A program made the position numbers and the translations under genes. A stretch of 64,000 nucleotides of DNA, from assembly GCA_016802295.1 (NCBI GenBank), contig JAESIW010000138.1, forward strand, positions 2,942,152 to 3,006,151. The letters are read 5' to 3'. This DNA comes from Brachionus rotundiformis (taxonomy: Eukaryota > Rotifera > Eurotatoria > Ploima > Brachionidae). Under the pieces are notes generated by a model that was not told the DNA's origin, made no database searches, and saw nothing but the letters and a program-made list of their open reading frames with translations. Positions 33,159 through 44,692 of the stretch are shown one piece after another (the stretch's first letter is position 1; each line of letters opens with the position of its first letter).

Positions 33159-34324
33159 ATGGTAAATGAAAAACTGTCTGAAATTGCTCAATTGCTATGC
33201 GATTTAGACTCAGACAAACTTGTAAGAAATGTTGATTACAAGCTTAATTTACAAAGTATTTTCGTAAAAAAAAATATTTCGATTTAGTTTTAGAATTATT
33301 TTCTTCAATCTATAGAGGAAATAGATCTTAATGAATTTAAATTAGATGAAGACAATGATGGTATAAGCGATTTGGTAGAAGAATTTAAATCAATGATGGG
33401 CGATCCGTTGTTTGAATTTTTGGACTATAGTAGCATTAGCTCTCGGCCTACTTATAAAAGTATTACTTTATAGTAAAAGTATAAATTTACTCTTTAAAAT
33501 GTATTTATTATTAAATAAAGCTTTTTTTCGACTTTTTAATAATTATATTGATGAAACAAATAGACCCGAAAAAGAAACTTATAGAGAATCAAGAGAACAG
33601 GATGATTTTATAAATGCCTGCATGGAAACTGAACTAATGAAAGAGGCACATAGATTTTTGATTAGCGAGGAAAAAGCTCCAGAAGATGAAGAAGAGTTTA
33701 AAAAGATGCTTGATGAAATTTGGTTCGATTTTTATTCAAGATCTGACAAGGAAGAGTATAATTTTACAACAAAATGTCATGTTTTAAGAAATTTTCTAAA
33801 TTATATTTTAAGTGTAGAAGATTCTAGTGCCTTTGAACACGTTTTTGTTGGGGAGAGGAAACGAAATTATAAAGTTCTTGGCTGTTACAACTGGTTCAAC
33901 TTTTATTATTTGGAAAGAAGAGGTGAAATCAAGTATATGGGATACATACCATCCAAAACTGTGGTATTTTATTCTGTTGATTACAATTCAAGGTTTTAAT
34001 AATGAAAACTATTAAGTATGATGAAGAAGTTGATGAACCTGGAATTTTAGCTATCAGTTTTTTTATGGATGGAGTTGTTAAGCCTCTTGGGGGATTTCTG
34101 GTAAATTTTTGGATTTTGTGTGAGTAATAATATTTTTTATTTATTTAATATTTTTAAAGATTGGTTTCAGTCCAGAATTTGAAATCGTCCTTTATACTAT
34201 AATATTTTTATGTGGTCACAAAAGAACTCATTTAAATTTTGCCAATTTGGATGTTACCTTTGAGTGTTATAAGATGAACAGAAACGGTAGAGAAGTTATA
34301 GCTACAATCTATCCCACTGTTTAA
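33159..34324 (+). CDS. EndoU/XendoU-family protein, predicted catalytically impaired
   Basis: Five exons: 33159-33255, 33316-33459, 33521-33975, 34017-34100, 34160-34324 (945 nt, 314 residues). Family blocks appear in order: DYKLNLQ, PLFEFLD..SRPTYK, KEAHRFL, IWFDFYSRS, SAFEHVFVGE, GCYNWFNFYYLE, MDGVVKPLGGFLIGFSPEFEIVLYT. EndoU enzymes use two histidines and a lysine. Here H187 (FEHVFVGE) and K254 (VVKP) are present, but the second histidine, expected 16 residues after the first in the HNW motif, is Tyr203 (TAC codon). The protein has no signal peptide. An insertion in the N-terminal part forms an EF-hand-like loop, DEDNDGISDLVE (residues 43-54). The 41-nt intron 33976-34016 is the shortest in the window and the least certain border. 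Expected family role: RNA cleavage at U, probably lost here, leaving RNA binding. Confidence 0.85.
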
Positions 34325-37300
34325 ATTTTTACCCAGATAATCTAAAAAATTATAGATTTAATTTGATCAAATAAATTTATTTTTTGATTATTTTAAATAA
34401 TTAAATAATATTTATGTCAATTAAATGCTATGTAATTCAATATTATTTTATATTTTTTTCTTTTGGTAAATTTATTTTGAAATGCTTTTATTGATTACCT
34501 GAAAAATTAAGTTTTAAGTTTTTTAAAATATTTTAACTAGTTAAGATAGCTGCCATCATTATAATTTTGAACATTTTATTTCATTATTGAAAAAATGCTC
34601 AATTAATTAATCAATTCAGCTATTTTTTTTTTTAAATAAAGTTTGTTTAAAATTAGTATTATTTTATCTCTTAATTTATTTTTGGTTTTTTTATTGTTTC
34701 ATTTTTCGCTTAAGATACTAATTTTTCTAAGTTTATATTATTATACAATCAATATACCTGCTTCTCTCACATTAATTACATAATCAAATTTTATTTAGCA
34801 TATTCTTTGAATGAAATCATGTTTTGATAAATACTATTCACTATTCATATATTAGGCTTTGCTTTAAGCAAATTAGAATATAGATTTATACGTCAACTTT
34901 ATAAATTAAATTAAAAGAATTATATTGAAAATAAAAAATAAACTGTTCAAACCATAGTTGGAAATAATTTCAGAGAATTAGATTTATTTTTGTACTCGAT
35001 AAGATCTATTAAAAACTAAAATTGCCACTTGAATTTTGGCAGAAACAATAATTTATTGTCTTCAAAAGTGATTCAATTTTATACCGTGTAATTCTCATTT
35101 GAATACTACAGGACTATGATCCTTTTGAATAAAAAAAGCACAAGTGAGATTTACTATATGGTGGAAAATATATAAATTATTCTTTTTAGAAACAGTATCC
35201 TTCCGGATGTTGTTCAATTCTGTATTGTAATTAATAATTACTTTACATTATTAAATTAAATGTTTAAAGTAAAATAAAAAAAAAGATCAAGATATAAAAA
35301 CAAAATTGGCATTCATATATTTAAATCTTGGAGGATTCAGCTGAATAAGAAGTGATAGTTGAGTAGCAATTACACAATGTGGTCGGGTACTCGATAAATC
35401 TTGATTTGAAGTAGCCTTTATATTCTTTCATCATTCCGGCAACCAATATAGCAGAATGACTCAAATGGTCTTACAAATCTCTCACAAAACTCAAAAAGTC
35501 GAATTGAGACTGATAGTAGTTTAAGTTTATTATATCCCTCATGATTTAATATGTTTGGAGAGTATCATATTTTACTTTTACTAATAAACGGACTGCTGTA
35601 TTTTGAATTACTTCTAATCTTATGATATTAATTGAAGTGAAAGTTAAGAATAGTAAAAGAATAATCTAGAAAATAATTTGAAATTAAACTTAACGATAAT
35701 ATATTTAAAAACAAGTAGCATAATAATAGGTCAATTAAGGTTAAATTAATTTAGTAAACGAAAAATTTTTAGGCTTCCCCTTTAGAAACTTGAGTCGTTT
35801 TCAGAGCATGTAAAATATTTTGACCTGTTAAACGCATATTTACAAGCCTTCTTTTTGGATTATTTCCAAATTTTTGATTCGGACACCACTTAGTGATATT
35901 TTATTACTGGTCTGATACCGCACTTTTTACCACTCATTGACCGGATTCAGCCTAAGACTAAAATCAAGATAAACTTTATCCGCATATAATTTATATTTGA
36001 AGACATTGAAATTTAAATCTTTTTTAACTTTTCTTTGCAAACAATTCTTGCGGGACAGTTTAACCTTTGAACCACATAAACAAAGTTGTTAAAAAATCTG
36101 TTGCAATTGGTGTTGACTTTTTTAAATACTAAACGTTTAGTAGCTTTATACATATATATGAGCGATCTAAAATTATTTTTAGTTTAGTAAGTTGATACAG
36201 TCAGATATTGTTGAATCTCCTAACCTGTTAAATGAGTATCTAATGACTTTTTTGGATACGTGTCACCCATGAATCTAGGATTATTATTATTTTTTAATTT
36301 CTACATTTGAATATTTTTCATTTCCATTTCCTAAATTTTTGGGTATAAAATTCGATCCCATACACAGCTTCAATTAGCTTTTTGAAAGTATTTGCTCAAG
36401 AACTACATCTAAAATGAATCTTAAAATAATAAAAAGCCTAATATTAAAAAATTCCTTGGCTCTATGCAAAATTATTCACAAAAACTTTAACCGTTCAATC
36501 TTCGATTTTTCTTTATTTCCAATTTGTTTCTCGACACGAAAAATATCCTCAGATCTGCATAAACTCCAGAAAATATTTTAAGACCCATTAAATTCACTCC
36601 GATCAAAACAAGAATTACTGACATGCATTACCAGCTCAAATTGGACTTAATACAGAAACACGTTCTATAATAAATAAATTTGGATAATTGAGCCTAATCA
36701 TGTTATGATAAAAACGATTTTCTCTGCTTTATACAAAATACAAACAGTCTTAGTGGACATGGTGATCACTTTAACTTCTGATTAGATCTATGAAGCATAT
36801 GAAATTAAGCTTGGCCTCAATTAGCATAATCAAGGTCAATTAGAGCTAAACGGATATCTTTAATTTTCACGTTGACTTAACACAATTTATTATCTCATTT
36901 AACTTAAAAAATAAAATTCCAATAAACTAATCTCAAGCTTCTCTTTTTCCTTTCTTTAGTGATTAGCGCGCATTTTTCTCTAAACAAAACAAAATATAAT
37001 AAAAAAAAAGGGTAAAAAAACGCAAAAATCGGCTCGACTTTTAATTAATAAGCGCTAAAAACAAAATTTCTCTTACTAATGTTACAATCTCTAATAGAGC
37101 TTAATAATTCATTTGATCTAAAACATCAAACAATCAAATCCCCTCTTCTCATCAAAAGCATAGCGACCGCCCTTTCGCGGTTCATTTCAAACAAGTCCAG
37201 GCCAACTAGCCACAACACAAAATAGCCAACAAACATTCGCCAACCGTCTTTTTTTTCGATAATGTCTTTGAAACTAAAAAACCATTAATTCTTCACAATA

Positions 37301-37393
37301 CAAAAAACCGACACTTTACAGCACGCAATCTTTGCTTTGTGTTCTATGCTAAATATGTATTTTTAAACAGCTACTATTCTATTATTCAATAAG
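34325..37393. other. 3-kb intergenic region with decayed coding sequence
   Basis: Mostly A+T-rich. A frameshifted coding-like remnant at about 35770-36153 on the minus strand is listed separately. The last 250 bases before the APC-like gene are less A+T-rich (for example GCGACCGCCCTTTCGCGG near 37162) and probably contain its promoter and leader. No armadillo-repeat exons were found here. Confidence 0.5.
35770..36153 (-). pseudogene. frameshifted remnant of an unidentified protein
   Basis: Three successive minus-strand frames read like protein: NCPARIVCKEKLKK, then VFKYKLYADKVYLDFSLRLN after a frameshift near 36020, then NPKRRLVNMRLTGQN and HALKTTQVSKGEA after another shift. The even amino-acid composition and phase changes suggest a decayed mobile element or gene. 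I do not recognise the family. Confidence 0.35.
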
Positions 37394-39343
37394 ATGTTTA
37401 ATGCAACTAGTTTACAGTTTAAATTTCAACAAACGGTGCCCAAATGGTCGGTGAACAACCAGGCGCCGATCAGCGAGTCAGACGACCACTTCAACCGGCA
37501 TTTGGAGACCGTCGAGAACGAGCAGGACGAAGAGGAGCTCAACTCGGAGCCGGTGGACAGCTTGGACGACGAGAAGGACGAGGATCAGCCCACCGAGGAC
37601 GAGCCCAAAGTATTCCAGGACGAGGAGGTGCTCGACGACGAGATCAGCGACCCAGTTCTGTTGAAAAAAAGCGACCCTTCCAAGAGCAACGCGTCCCAGC
37701 CCATGTCAAAGTTGACCAGTGTTATGCCCACTCCGCTCGCCTATTCGCGCTCTTCATCCCTCACATCGCTCAACTCATTCGACGTCAAGTCCATTCACTC
37801 GACCGTCGAGTCCGAGTACAGTCACGTGCCCAAGAAGCCGGGCGACTGCTCTCAGCTCGATATCAGTGACGAGGAGATCGACAACTTGATGCCCGATTCG
37901 CCCGCCGCGCCCGACTCCTCTTTCCTCAAAGCCCAGCGCACCATCCACAAAATCAAACAAGCCGAGTGTAGACAAAATGCGTGGAAAATTTCAAACGATT
38001 TGAACACAATCATGTCCAAAATGTCCATAAATGAGCAGCCGAAGTTGGCCACCGAGCAGAACACTCCACCGATCAAATTGGTGCCAGTTCCCAAATTCCT
38101 TCAGCAATCGACCCATGTCGTCCCGCCTCCAGTCATGTCTGTGGCGTACGGCTTCCTCAAAAACGCCAATCCACCCCTCGTCAACCACCCGCCGCCCAAA
38201 TTCCTCCTCTCATCCAATTCCCATCACAACAGTATCGACGACTCGCCCAAAGTATACTCCACTGTTCGGCCCAAACCAGAATCGCCTCGAGAGTCCATTT
38301 GCTCGCGAATGAGCGACGCCAGTCTTCCTTCTGTAATTAAACAAGATATGGTCACGTCCAAGCAACAGTTTAACACAACTGTCAACAACAGTCCCAATTT
38401 TAAGGCTTTGTTCGACAAGCTGAACGTTCCCAAGACCGAGAACTACTCGTCTTCGTCGTCCGGCTCCTCGTGCTCGTCCGTAATACCCAAACTAAATGAG
38501 GACATGGACGAAGACGACGAACAAAATTCCTTCCTGAACACTACCACCAAGCCGATGAATACTCCGGCCGGGTTCGCCAGTGCGGCCGGTCTCAGTCTGC
38601 TCGAAGATCCGGACGAGACCACCGATTCGAGCAAACAAGTGTCCAAGAGTGGCGAATGTCTTTACATTGATTTTGATTTGGAGAATTTTATAAAAGAAAA
38701 TTTTCAGCCTAGTTTTGAACAAGAGGATAAGAAGACGTCCAAACGCGCATCCTTGCAGAGTTTGGACGTCAATTTGACCAAAACAAAAAGTAAAAATGCC
38801 AATTTGAATAAAAAAAGACTGTCCGAGGACAACTTGAAGATAGCAACTGGTCTGGTGAAGAAAAACGAGACGCGCGGCTCGAGGACCAGCTCGGCCAGTG
38901 TGTCTACTTCGATTGGTAAGACAGTCGGCAAAAGTCAACCACCAGTGGTGAACATGACCCGAACTGCGCAGCTCAGAGCGTCCAAAATGATACAGAACAA
39001 GAATAATGTGGCTGAAAAAAAAGTCCCGATAACTTCCAAGACCAGTAGGACAGTCAAAACAACAGACAGGTTTAACACGACTGTGAACGAGAATAACGAT
39101 GGTGTTCAGAGGCCAGTTGCCTCGTCGTCAAGACGCTTTAGTACTGGTCAAGGTTCGTCTTTGGCCAAAAAGGACACACATGCCAAAAAGCCTGTCCTAT
39201 CCACTCACAATAAAGACTTGAATTCGACTTTAACTTGTAAAAGCAATTTGGCCAAGAGCTCCAGACCACTCGAATCGGCTAGGACTATAGGTGCCGCCAG
39301 AATGCAGAATTCAAGTCGAATGGTGACCAAATTGGCCAAATGA
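37394..39343 (+). CDS. APC-like protein lacking armadillo repeats
   Basis: Intronless, 649 residues, low-complexity and acidic at the start, basic and Ser-rich at the end. Residues 112-130 (PTPLAYSRSSSLTSLNSFD) fit the APC 20-residue beta-catenin-binding repeat (TPxxFSRxSSLSSLS). Residues 388-408 (MNTPAGFASAAGLSLLEDPDE) look like a second repeat. Between them, SIHSTVESEYS and SDEEIDNLMPDSPA (about 158-171) resemble the SAMP/Axin-binding segment (SDLPDSP). The C-terminal 200 residues are rich in Lys, Arg, Ser and Thr, as in the microtubule-binding basic region of APC. APC proteins also have an N-terminal armadillo domain; none is encoded here or within 3 kb upstream. The coding sequence is unusually G+C-rich (35 of 60 bases at 37441-37500), unlike its neighbours. 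Alternative: an unrelated disordered scaffold with convergent motifs. Confidence 0.6.
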   Translation: MFNATSLQFKFQQTVPKWSVNNQAPISESDDHFNRHLETVENEQDEEELNSEPVDSLDDEKDEDQPTEDEPKVFQDEEVLDDEISDPVLLKKSDPSKSNASQPMSKLTSVMPTPLAYSRSSSLTSLNSFDVKSIHSTVESEYSHVPKKPGDCSQLDISDEEIDNLMPDSPAAPDSSFLKAQRTIHKIKQAECRQNAWKISNDLNTIMSKMSINEQPKLATEQNTPPIKLVPVPKFLQQSTHVVPPPVMSVAYGFLKNANPPLVNHPPPKFLLSSNSHHNSIDDSPKVYSTVRPKPESPRESICSRMSDASLPSVIKQDMVTSKQQFNTTVNNSPNFKALFDKLNVPKTENYSSSSSGSSCSSVIPKLNEDMDEDDEQNSFLNTTTKPMNTPAGFASAAGLSLLEDPDETTDSSKQVSKSGECLYIDFDLENFIKENFQPSFEQEDKKTSKRASLQSLDVNLTKTKSKNANLNKKRLSEDNLKIATGLVKKNETRGSRTSSASVSTSIGKTVGKSQPPVVNMTRTAQLRASKMIQNKNNVAEKKVPITSKTSRTVKTTDRFNTTVNENNDGVQRPVASSSRRFSTGQGSSLAKKDTHAKKPVLSTHNKDLNSTLTCKSNLAKSSRPLESARTIGAARMQNSSRMVTKLAK

Positions 39344-41118
39344 TTACATGATACCAATACCTTTGGTTAGTCGATTGTTTAAGTTTTTTTAAAAACTAAA
39401 TTATTTATAAACAAAAACTCTTGCTTCTTATTTTTTACTTGAATGTACAAATTTTTATTTTTTTTTTTCTTTTGATAAAAATTCTTAAGTTTTTGTATCA
39501 AATACATAAAATTTAATTAAAATTATGTGTCAATTTTAATAAATTTATTATTTTATTATCAAATTTTTCTATTGGTAAAATATAAAGCAATAACTTTGAG
39601 TTATAAATGCTAAATTACTCAAACAACAACGATTTTATCATGTCCCTGATCTGCTAGGATTGGGTTGTACATTTTGCATATCCAAAATAATATAGTTAAC
39701 TTTTTAATAAAATTATTTCTTAATAATGGGCCTCTTCTGACCCATCAAATAATCAATATTCAAATTTTCATGAATTACGAAAAATTAATTTAAAATAAAC
39801 GTTTTTAAAATGGGTTGAAATTTTTTTCTAATTTTTTAAAAAGGTCATTGATAATTTTATTTTACTTGGAAAAAATAATGAAAATAAAATAAAACACAAA
39901 TTATAAAGCATGACAAAACATAAAGTAACTAATGGCCAACTAATTAAAGAAAAAAATTACAACTTTAGAAAATGTTATTTGAATTATTTTTTTACTTTCG
40001 TTGTTTTACCACGACTTTTTTCGATAGCAGTAGCACTAGTATTTGGCTGAGCTTTAGCAATTTCATATGAGTATGTTTGAGCTGGCATCTGTGATGACTG
40101 ACATTGTTTAATCTTGTGATTCTGAGTCATCTAATGGTCATTCATTCTAACATCATTCATTGTTACTTGACAAAGAATACTTTGTTTTCTTAGATCACCA
40201 ATCGGTATGTGTTGCGGTGGTATTTCTGATTCTAGATCTTATATCTTTGAATTTTTCTGATGCTATGAATGCAATTGTAATTTGATATGATACATTTACC
40301 TACGATTATTCATTAGTATATTCATTATAAGGATATATAAATATAGATATTGTGAAGTTATGTCATACTAAAATCTAGTTTCAAGATTCACATACTTAAA
40401 TAAATTCCGAATGGGCTGTAAATTCAAAATTTAAAATAATTATATTCGTCTTACTTTAATAATGAGATAAATGGGATAAGTAATCCTTTAGTAAAATTAT
40501 AAATTCATAAAGAAAATAAATAAAACCTAATGTTGACTTAATTAAATAAATAAATATCAAATATATATTAAATGAATAATATATTATTTAATTTGAAAAT
40601 AGAATCATACTATCTTTCATGAATAGAAAAAAAATTATTAAGATACTTGCAAAAGGATATTGTAGGAGCCATGAAGAGGCACCATATATGATACATGATA
40701 CTTAAAGGTTCAAAAGTTTTTAGAGATATAGCTGAACATGACCATAATTATTCATGTCCAAATTTTTTAATCATTGTTTATATTTTTGTATGTAATTTAA
40801 TGGATTATTAAATTGAGTATATTCACTGGTTTTTTGTCAAAAATGGTATTGAAACTTAATTTTGATCATTTTCAAAAATCATTTCTTGTTTTAAAATTAT
40901 TTATTTATTGAAAAATTTTTGTATCCATAGTAACCAATTAAAAAAATTGATAAAAAAGACAATGTTTCATTTTATAGCCAAAATTTTTTAAGACAAATTA
41001 AAATTAGCACCATGTGATAAAAAACCATAAATATTGACATAATTTTGTACATTTTAAATTATGTCATTTAAAAATAAGTTTAATTTAATTTGAAAAAAAA
41101 TTCTTTAATTTCGAAAAA
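39344..41118. other. intergenic region with possible decayed frames
   Basis: Mostly A+T-rich. On the minus strand from about 40240 to 39985 a frame (PPQHIPIGDLRKQS, interrupted by one stop, ending TTKVKK) looks coding-like but has no start and no family match. On the plus strand near 40640-40770 a short stretch (VFRDIAEHDHNYSCP) recalls the His-rich end of FLYWCH-type fingers linked to MULE elements; the match is too short to call. Confidence 0.35.
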
Positions 41119-42665
41119 ATGGACAATTTTTCAAAATTATATGCAGATTTAACCTTAATAAAGTATGTTGAAGAACATTTAGTTGAAGAATTGAGGAATG
41201 TGCTCAAGTTACCATGGTTAATAATATTCATTTTGATCATTGTGATTTTTATTAAACATTTTTTTAATTACAAGGGCTCAATTCAGTGATGATAAAGACA
41301 GAAAACAAGATTTAAGTGACACAAGTGAACTTAATGTTCCTTCTTCAACAATTGGTTCGATATTCGAAAATTATATTTCCTTTTAATTATTTTAAAAAAA
41401 TTGAAGATATCCCAGATGAAATCGATGATATCCTTAGTAAAGCAGATCAACTTTTGTCACAAATCAAGCTATCGGATCCATCAAATTCCAAATTAGAAAA
41501 AAATAAAACCAACAAGGATTCGATTCCTAAAAATACCAATAATGATATAAAAAATTTAAAAAAAAAGGAATCAAAAAATATTCTTAAACCAATTGATTCA
41601 AAAGGTAGTGAAAAAAAAACATATCTAGTATACATGAATGCACCCTACAAAACAGAACCTATAAAAAAGACTTCAAATCGAATTGGTTCAACACCGTCAT
41701 CAAATAAGGCATCGGACCAAGCTGAAACGATAAAAATAGCCAAAGGCACAAAAGAATCAGATGAACCTAAAATAAATGGTAGGATGAATCTCAATAAAAA
41801 TAAAGAAGCTGAATTCAATAAGCCTTCAATTAAAAAAAACATTCCAAATAAAAATTCGTGCTCATTTTCAAAAATAGTACCAATGCTGGATTTACCACAT
41901 TCAATTGTTAATTTATCGAATGAGAATGAGAAATATAATGAGTTAATATCAAATGGTTTAAAGGAAAAACAAATTAAAATTTCAAAAAAGCACTCATTTA
42001 TGAATAAGCTGGAATTAGTCTGTACAGAAAGCGATCAAAACTCAATTTTACTAGATAATAATTCTCTTATAAGAATGAAAAATATTTACTACAAAACAAA
42101 TAAACTAGTTGAAAAAATATTTAATGAATTGAATGATTTACTGGATAAAAGTAGTTTTTAGTCTTTTGATTATTTTAATATTTATTTTAATTTTTAAGAT
42201 AACATTCAAATAATGATTCCACTATTCAAATCAAAAGTATTTGCTAAGAAATGCAGCGATCTAAAAAATTATTTGGATGAATTGTTCAATTGTGGTAAGT
42301 AAAGTAATTTATTTATTTATTTATTTTAAATTAATATTTAAATAGAACTATGCAAAATTGATATGCAAACAATGGATGAAAGTTTGACAGATGCCAAATT
42401 GAAATTAATAGATTCAGAGATAGAAATGATACCAAGATTAGATTCAATTGGTTATATGAAGAAAGAAGATCTAATAAAATATTTTAATTTAAAGATTAAA
42501 ATTTTTGAATCAAAGTATAAAATTTATTATACAAAATTTTTAATAGATAATTATGTGAAAAAAATAGATTTTACTATGTTGAATGATAACAATGAATATA
42601 TTTTAAGCTTTTTTAACTCTTTGATTAGCTTAATTCTCGGTAAGCCTACGGCAATTGTTAAATAG
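41119..42665 (+). CDS. hypothetical Lys/Ser/Asn-rich protein
   Basis: Not recognised. Best model has five exons: 41119-41216, 41275-41354, 41407-42150, 42199-42294, 42346-42665 (1338 nt, 445 residues), all GT-AG with matching phase. The short N-terminal part (MDNFSKLYADLTLIKYVEEH) is followed by an acidic helix (DIPDEIDDILSKADQLLSQI). Then comes a long Lys/Asn/Ser-rich linker (about 85-240) and a helical C-terminal region (about 270-430) with heptad-like spacing and repeated Ile/Leu. There is no signal peptide or membrane helix. If the 48-nt intron 42151-42198 is not used, the protein would end at 42161 and a separate small gene could start at 42213; the phase match makes one gene more likely. 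It lies just upstream of the metallopeptidase gene, same strand. Confidence 0.55.
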
Positions 42666-42934
42666 ATTTTTTTAAATAAAATTCCATTCAAAAAATCGGT
42701 TTGAAAATTAAATTTCTGTATCTAAAAGTTTTAAAATCAATAAAAAGAGAAAAATTAAATATTTTTTTCATCAATTTTTAAACATTATATACTAATAATT
42801 GAATGTAAATAAGTGTTTTTAAATTGTTAATTTATATGTTCAATAATTAGCAAAAAAAAACTTAAACTAAAATTTCCTTTAGTAAATAATTTAAATTAAG
42901 TTTAAATTGCAATTAAATTTAAATAAAAAAAATT

Positions 42935-44692
42935 ATGCTAGAAATTTTAAATTTAAAACCGGGCGATGTTTTGAGTTCTTCAATAGTTCTTCTTCAAGGA
43001 TTCTGTAATGATAAAAACTCTAAATCCATTCTATGTACTGACTCGAAAAGGTTGTCTGTTAATTGGTCCATTATAAATAATCAATTTAAAGTAATTTAAA
43101 TTTTTAAATTAATTTGCTTAAACGAATATAAATTAAAGATTTTTGTTCATCTAATTATTGGAAAAAATGAAATCTTCCTAAAAACTAATGAGAGTGAAAT
43201 AAAAATCATTCTTTTTAGAAAATTAACCAAATGCGAAAAAATTGTCCGCATTTTATATATTATATGCCAAGATGATCAATCTTATGGTCAGTTCCAATCA
43301 ATTGATCAAAATAATAGTCAAAAAAATGCTCTTAATATTATCGATTTAAATGTGAAATTAATTCAAACATTTATTAGTGAAGCAATTTTTAAGCAATTTA
43401 AGACTAGGAAAGCATTTTTTTTAAAATGCGATGTGGACTCAGGAGAAGATTGCTCATGTGAAGTATTTATGACTAAACTTAAAATGTCCGATGCTTTGTC
43501 AATGAGTTCAAATGAAATTTTTATCTTTTTATTTAATGAAATAAGAAAAAAATTTAATTTGAACGAAAAATTTGTTGCCATTTTATCTTTTACAAGATAT
43601 TTTCCAGAAAATACCGGAACCATTTTTCAAAAAACAAAAGGATATTGCGCTTTAGCAGCTGAAAATTTAGCAGTTTATGGCACAGCCTGCTTGTTTACAT
43701 GGGCCGAAAAATTATCCGATTTGGAAAATAAAATTTATGACCAAAACCATGTCGATCCAAATTACATGAATGATTCAGCTTATCGTAACACTTATTCTGA
43801 TTGTTATTCGACTACGTTGGGAAGTCTTTTACATGAAATGTCCCATATTTTTGATATTGGACACAGCTCTGAAGGAATAATGCACAGAGGATTTGATGAT
43901 TTAAAAAATTTTTTTTCCGTACAGACTAATGAATGTTTTTGTTATGAAAATGTTCGCCTAATTAAGCCTCAAAATGACGAAATTGACAAAATTTCATTAT
44001 TCAAGAGCCAAGAAAATTCTGGGAATGAGATTACTTTTGTTTTGAAAAAAATTGCCCATTTTAAAACAAATGATCAAAATCAATTAATATTTTATCAAAA
44101 ATCTTCCAATTATTATTCTTTTTATAATGACAAAAAAAAATTACAGTGTAAATGCTTGAACAATTGCTACTACACTTTATCTAATAAAGTCATTTTATAT
44201 CATAACAAGTAACCTCAAAAATTTAAGTATGATTATATTTAATTTTACATTTTAAGATTTTTTAATGAATTTGGAAATTCAACAGGTCAATTAAAATTAG
44301 AAAAAATCTCAATTAAGTGAGAAAATGAAAAAATTTTAAATGTAAAATTAAATAAAATTTTAAGCTTATATAGAATATTATCAGACAATAAACTTATTTG
44401 GTACGAATTAAGAACTTGTACAAGAAACTTAGAGTTTGATAGCGGAGACCCATTCAATTTGAAAAACGATTTTATTTATTCGAAATTAATCGGACAAAAA
44501 TCGAATTACGAGTATTCGATGGAATTTAACATGGTTAATTTGGTAAAAAAACTTAAATCAATAGACGAAGCTCGTGATGGTTGTAATAATTTGAGCAAAA
44601 TCTATGATTACTCTTTTAATTCAATTGAACTTTTTTTACTGGATGCAAGTGGTCAAATTTTAAAAGAAAAAATTCTAATAAATAAAATTTGA
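42935..44692 (+). CDS. YIL108W-type zinc metallopeptidase (Metallopep family)
   Basis: Three exons: 42935-43090, 43139-44208, 44374-44692 (1545 nt, 514 residues). The catalytic block is GSLLHEMSHIFDIGHSSEGIM: HExxH at residues 284-288 and the third zinc ligand His at 294, followed by HRGFDD. Upstream, KGYCALAAENLAVYGTACLFTWAE is also characteristic of the family of yeast YIL108W (Pfam Metallopep). The N-terminal half is a beta-rich region with no recognised name, and the last exon continues as a beta-rich C-terminal domain. No signal peptide, so probably cytosolic. The substrate is unknown for the family. The last splice junction (AACAA|GTAACC to TATATAG|AATATT) is supported by frame but less certain than the first. 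Confidence 0.8.

Noticed and set aside
23197..33230. Similarity of the first codons of the tail-only SLC34 gene and the EndoU gene (both begin MVN-KLS)
   Set aside because: The match covers about ten codons of Lys-rich sequence and does not extend; probably chance.
37444..38938. Multiple long open frames in other frames and on the opposite strand of the APC-like gene
   Set aside because: High G+C reduces stop codons in all frames; none shows a domain, and the chosen frame contains the APC-like motifs.
37394..39343. Contamination or horizontal transfer as the cause of the G+C-rich gene
   Set aside because: APC-like motifs are animal-specific and the flanks are continuous with A+T-rich host DNA.
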